Below are positions 6,065-8,479 of a DNA stretch of 8,479 bases, piece by piece. Within the stretch, counting starts at the first letter, position 1. Every line of letters begins with the position of its first letter. The notes under the pieces are model-generated. The model saw only the letters and a list, made by a program, of their open reading frames with translations. It did not search any database and was not told the DNA's origin. The DNA is from a bacterium (lineage in GTDB: Bacteria; JAMCPX01): positions 1-8,479 of the forward strand of contig JAJYYW010000042.1 of the NCBI GenBank assembly GCA_021800575.1. Reading direction: 5' to 3'. A program made the position numbers and the translations under genes.

Positions 6065-7167
6065 TGAGAAAGGCAATCGCGTTCATTCTTCTTCTCGTGG
6101 TGGCATCCGGGTGCGGCAAGGATATATCCGGCTTGCAGCAAACCCAGAACCTGTTTGCTTCACAGGTTGTGGACAACAGCGCCGACGTCGGCGAGTATAC
6201 TTCGCTTGCACTCGACAGTTCCGGAAATCCCTCCATTGCGTATTATGATGTTACCGACGGCAGCCTGCGGCTTGCGCGCTGGTCGTCCGCAGACAACGCA
6301 TGGGACATCACGACGGTTGACGGCGGCAGCGGCAACAATGTCGGCATGTTCGCCTCCCTGGCGCTCAATAAAAATCAGGAACCGGTCATTGCCTATTATG
6401 ATAACACGCACGGCCGTCTGAAACTCGCCACGGGGACAAGCGCAGGGTTCGTCATCACCGTGGTCGACGGCACGTATACGAATGTCGGCGGATATGCTTC
6501 GCTTGCCATCGATGCGAACAACGAGCCCGTGATCAGCTATTATGATTTTACGAACGGTGATCTCAAGCTGGCACGTGGCACGAGCACCGGTTTCGACATT
6601 ACGACTGTTGATTTTCTCGGGCAGGTGGGACTCTACAGTTCCCTCGCACTGGATCCGTCGGACAATCCCGCCATCGCATATTACGATGCTTCGAACGGCG
6701 CCTTGAAGTATGCCCATGAGACCGGCGGGGCATGGTCGATCACGACCGTTGACGGCGGCAGCGGCGATGATGCGGGCAGGTATGCATCCCTGGCGCTGCG
6801 CAGCGACGGTACACCGTTCATCAGTTATTACGACGCAACGAGTGAGCAGTTGAAGTGTGCATGGTACGACAACAGCTTGAAGCGGTGGGACATCACGATC
6901 GCCGATCCCAGCTACGGGGTGGGTACCGACACATCGATCGCACTCGACAGCAACGGGTATCCTCACATCACCTACTTCGACGGTGTAAACGGAGACCTGA
7001 AGTACGCGTGGTACAACGGTGTTGGGTTCAACATCGACATTATCGACGGCGAGGGCATCGTCGGTTTGTACTCGTCGTTGAAACTCGATGCCAACAATGA
7101 CGCGCATGTCAGTTACCGGGACTACCGGAACCGGGCATTAAAGTACAGTGTTTACAGGAGGTTTTAG
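6064..7167 (+). CDS. Seven-bladed beta-propeller lipoprotein
   Basis: 367 residues. A lipoprotein signal peptide ends in VVASGC with Cys17 as the lipidated residue; the +2 residue is Gly, not Asp, which fits outer-membrane delivery by the E. coli rule. The rest is almost wholly repeats: V/AG-x-Y-x-SLALD-x-x-x-x-P-x-I-x-YYD-x-x-x-x-x-LK-x-A...ITTVD, starting at residues 42, 93, 141, 188, 237, 286 and 333 (spacing 47-51). The seventh repeat stops after its third strand (RALKYSVYRRF), while the segment before the first (LFASQVVDNSAD, 30-41) looks like the missing outer strand, the classic ring closure of a propeller. Repeats of this YYD/DLKYA type occur in many bacterial surface proteins of unknown role; propellers commonly bind proteins or sugars. 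No catalytic residues are recognisable. It is coupled to the OmpA-family gene before it and overlaps the ribosome-binding site of the lipoprotein gene after it. Confidence 0.85.
   Translation: MRKAIAFILLLVVASGCGKDISGLQQTQNLFASQVVDNSADVGEYTSLALDSSGNPSIAYYDVTDGSLRLARWSSADNAWDITTVDGGSGNNVGMFASLALNKNQEPVIAYYDNTHGRLKLATGTSAGFVITVVDGTYTNVGGYASLAIDANNEPVISYYDFTNGDLKLARGTSTGFDITTVDFLGQVGLYSSLALDPSDNPAIAYYDASNGALKYAHETGGAWSITTVDGGSGDDAGRYASLALRSDGTPFISYYDATSEQLKCAWYDNSLKRWDITIADPSYGVGTDTSIALDSNGYPHITYFDGVNGDLKYAWYNGVGFNIDIIDGEGIVGLYSSLKLDANNDAHVSYRDYRNRALKYSVYRRF
6187..7164 (+). repeat. Seven ~48-codon tandem repeats (propeller blades)
   Basis: Blades begin at residues 42, 93, 141, 188, 237, 286 and 333 of the lipoprotein. 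Most strongly kept are SLAL, the YYD triplet (YFD in blade 6, YRD in blade 7), and LKxA. Blades 2 and 3 are close relatives (KLATGTSAGF versus KLARGTSTGF). Blades 1 and 4 share an identical 18-bp stretch exactly 432 bp apart. At DNA level the repeats are otherwise diverged, so this is an old protein-level duplication. Confidence 0.85.
7156..7161 (+). promoter_or_regulatory. Strong ribosome-binding site for the second propeller lipoprotein
   Basis: AGGAGG lies ten bases before ATG 7172. It forms the last two Arg codons of the upstream gene, so the two genes must share a transcript. A second AGGA (7166-7169) is too close to the start to be the main site. Confidence 0.75.
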
Positions 7168-7171
7168 GATC

Positions 7172-8479
7172 ATGCAGACAAAGAGGCTCCTGCCAGGGAT
7201 CGTTGTGGGTGTTTTCATGTTCGCTGCAGGCTGTGGCAGCACGCTCGGCGGCTCATCAACCGGGAGTATTACCGGAAGTGTTGTGCTGGACGGACAATCG
7301 TCCTTTCAAAATGTCCTGGTGTATGTCAGCGGCACTCCGATCCTGGCGTACACGGACGCATCGGGCCATTATACGCTGACCGGCGTCCCTGCGGGCACCT
7401 GCACCCTTAACGCTGCCATGACGGGTTTTGAATCAGGCTCCCAGCAGATCACGGTCGTTGCAGGACAGACGGTCAAGGCTGTCCCCATGGTCCTGAGCGT
7501 GCTTGCAACCTCGTTTTTCGGAACAGCTCCCTTCACGACAATCGAGGACCAGCCGTTTTCCATAACCGTGTCGGCCATGCTCGGCAGCTCGGTACTCCAG
7601 ACGTACAGCGGGACACTTTCGCTGGGATCGAGCTGGGGCGATATTACCCCGACATCGGTGTCCGGTTTTTCTGGCGGCACGAAAACGTTTACCGCATGGC
7701 TGGACCGGGAGGGACCGGTGAGCATATCGTTCTCGGACACCGCCGCACCGCGGGCGACCTCGTCCATGGGCATCAATGTGCTTCCCGTTCCTTGGCGGGT
7801 GAACACCGCGCCGGTGGTGGGCATATCCGGGTCTGCGTGGGATACCGGCAGTTCGGCATTCCCGTCCGTCGTTCAGGCGAACGGAACGACGTACATGCTG
7901 TATTCCGGCAGCAACGGGTCTGTCTGGAACATCGGCCTTGCTTCTTCAGCGGATGGCAAGACATGGACGACGTACGCAGGAAATCCTGTCATGGGCATCA
8001 GTCCGACGACCTTCTATGCTTCGGACATTTCCGCTTCGAGCCTCCTGTATAACGGCGGGGAGTTCAAGACGTGGTTTACCGGTTACGACGGCCATTTTAT
8101 GCGTATCGGATACGCCACCTCTGCACAGGGTATCACCTGGTCCGTTGACAGCACACCGGTGCTGAATGCGGGATCGACCGGAGCCTGGGACTACCAGGGC
8201 GTCGCCTTTCCAAGCGTGCTGGACGACAACGGCGTCTATAAGATGTGGTTTTCCGGTTATGACGGCACGACGTGGCGCATCGGGTATGCAACGTCCCCGG
8301 ACGGCGTAACGTGGATACCGTACAGCACCAATGGTGCACAGGCCCCGGTTCTCGACATATCGGGCACGGGTCCTGATGCGTCCGGCGTATACGCTCCCAC
8401 CGTCGTACAAGACGGGAGCGTGTACAAGATGTATTATACGGGCATCAGCGCGGCAGGAGCGCTCACGATCAATGAGGAG
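7172..8479 (+). CDS. Lipoprotein with carboxypeptidase-regulatory-like, Ig-like and GH43-like propeller domains (3' end missing)
   Basis: 436 codons are open to the right edge with no stop, so the end is missing. A basic start (KRLLP) and hydrophobic segment lead to FAAGC, with Cys21 the likely lipidated residue and Gly at +2. Residues ~31-108 match a carboxypeptidase-regulatory-like fold (SGHYTLTGVPAGTCTL, then GFESGSQQITVVAGQTV). Residues ~113-205 look Ig-like (PFSITVSAML...QTYSGTLSL...GGTKTFTAWL). From ~220 come propeller blades with the core [YF]-K-M-W-F-[ST]-G-Y-D-G...IGYATS-x-DG-x-TW; the terminal Trp of this motif is at 265, 323 and 381, exactly 58 apart, and a fourth blade begins at ~408. 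This resembles five-bladed GH43/GH32-like folds, but no catalytic acids can be assigned, so glycosidase activity is not claimed; sugar binding is possible. It follows the seven-bladed lipoprotein by four bases. Confidence 0.85.
   Translation, partial: MQTKRLLPGIVVGVFMFAAGCGSTLGGSSTGSITGSVVLDGQSSFQNVLVYVSGTPILAYTDASGHYTLTGVPAGTCTLNAAMTGFESGSQQITVVAGQTVKAVPMVLSVLATSFFGTAPFTTIEDQPFSITVSAMLGSSVLQTYSGTLSLGSSWGDITPTSVSGFSGGTKTFTAWLDREGPVSISFSDTAAPRATSSMGINVLPVPWRVNTAPVVGISGSAWDTGSSAFPSVVQANGTTYMLYSGSNGSVWNIGLASSADGKTWTTYAGNPVMGISPTTFYASDISASSLLYNGGEFKTWFTGYDGHFMRIGYATSAQGITWSVDSTPVLNAGSTGAWDYQGVAFPSVLDDNGVYKMWFSGYDGTTWRIGYATSPDGVTWIPYSTNGAQAPVLDISGTGPDASGVYAPTVVQDGSVYKMYYTGISAAGALTINEE
7859..8479 (+). 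repeat. 58-codon GH43-like propeller blades
   Basis: Three complete blades and the start of a fourth. Each opens with a PSV/PTV strand (230, 347, 409), continues with an aromatic strand such as VYKMWFSGYDG, and closes with S-x-DG-x-TW (SAQGITW in the second, where Gln replaces Asp). The exact 58-residue pitch shows tandem duplication. Confidence 0.75.

Noticed and set aside
6160..7107. A 315-codon open frame on the minus strand opposite the propeller lipoprotein
   Set aside because: It mirrors the repeats of the plus-strand gene, and its composition (rich in Arg, Val, Ile and Cys, no signal or motif) is that of an antisense shadow; the plus strand has a lipobox, a ribosome-binding site and clear blades.
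7859..8479. Active GH43-type glycosidase or sialidase
   Set aside because: The blade pattern fits the fold, but no catalytic acid set can be assigned and the 3' end is missing, so no enzyme activity is claimed.

Overview
The window looks like a chromosomal segment of a diderm (Gram-negative) bacterium with moderately high GC. The evidence is an OmpA-type peptidoglycan-anchored outer-membrane protein, two lipobox lipoproteins and a surface protein whose tail resembles the Gly-Gly-Cys sorting tails of myxobacterial and deltaproteobacterial proteins. A Desulfobacterota/Myxococcota/Nitrospirota-like host would fit, but this is inference. Coding density is high. There is no tRNA, rRNA, CRISPR array or insertion sequence that I can support.

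Left part, minus strand (1-2056): a THUMP-domain rRNA guanine-N2 methyltransferase of the RlmL/YpsC type (878-2056) is followed 65 bp downstream by the first 270 codons of a DHA2-type (EmrB/QacA-like) major facilitator drug exporter that runs off the left edge (1-812). Both look like ordinary housekeeping or accessory genes. The methyltransferase has two unusual motif residues.

A 104-bp divergent gap (2057-2160) holds a plausible sigma70-type promoter and separates these genes from the plus-strand cluster.

Right part, plus strand (2161-8479+): four exported proteins in a row. (i) A 779-residue secreted protein whose first ~530 residues read as two tandem TULIP/BPI-like lipid-binding barrels, followed by two Ig-like domains and a Gly-Gly-Cys/transmembrane/Arg tail. 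(ii) A 494-residue protein with an N-terminal beta-barrel, a proline-rich linker and an OmpA peptidoglycan-binding domain. (iii) A 367-residue lipoprotein that is a seven-bladed beta-propeller built from ~48-residue repeats. (iv) A lipoprotein with a carboxypeptidase-regulatory-like domain, an Ig-like domain and a second propeller of 58-residue GH43-like blades, cut by the right edge. Genes ii-iii overlap by one base. The AGGAGG ribosome-binding site of gene iv lies inside the end of gene iii. The last three genes are therefore almost certainly co-transcribed, and the first may be as well.

The cluster is the interesting part. A BPI-like lipid-binding protein is unusual in bacteria, and its position beside an outer-membrane/peptidoglycan anchor and two propeller lipoproteins suggests an envelope or surface assembly that binds or carries a lipid or other hydrophobic ligand. 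That joint function is inference. Nothing in the sequence fixes the ligand.
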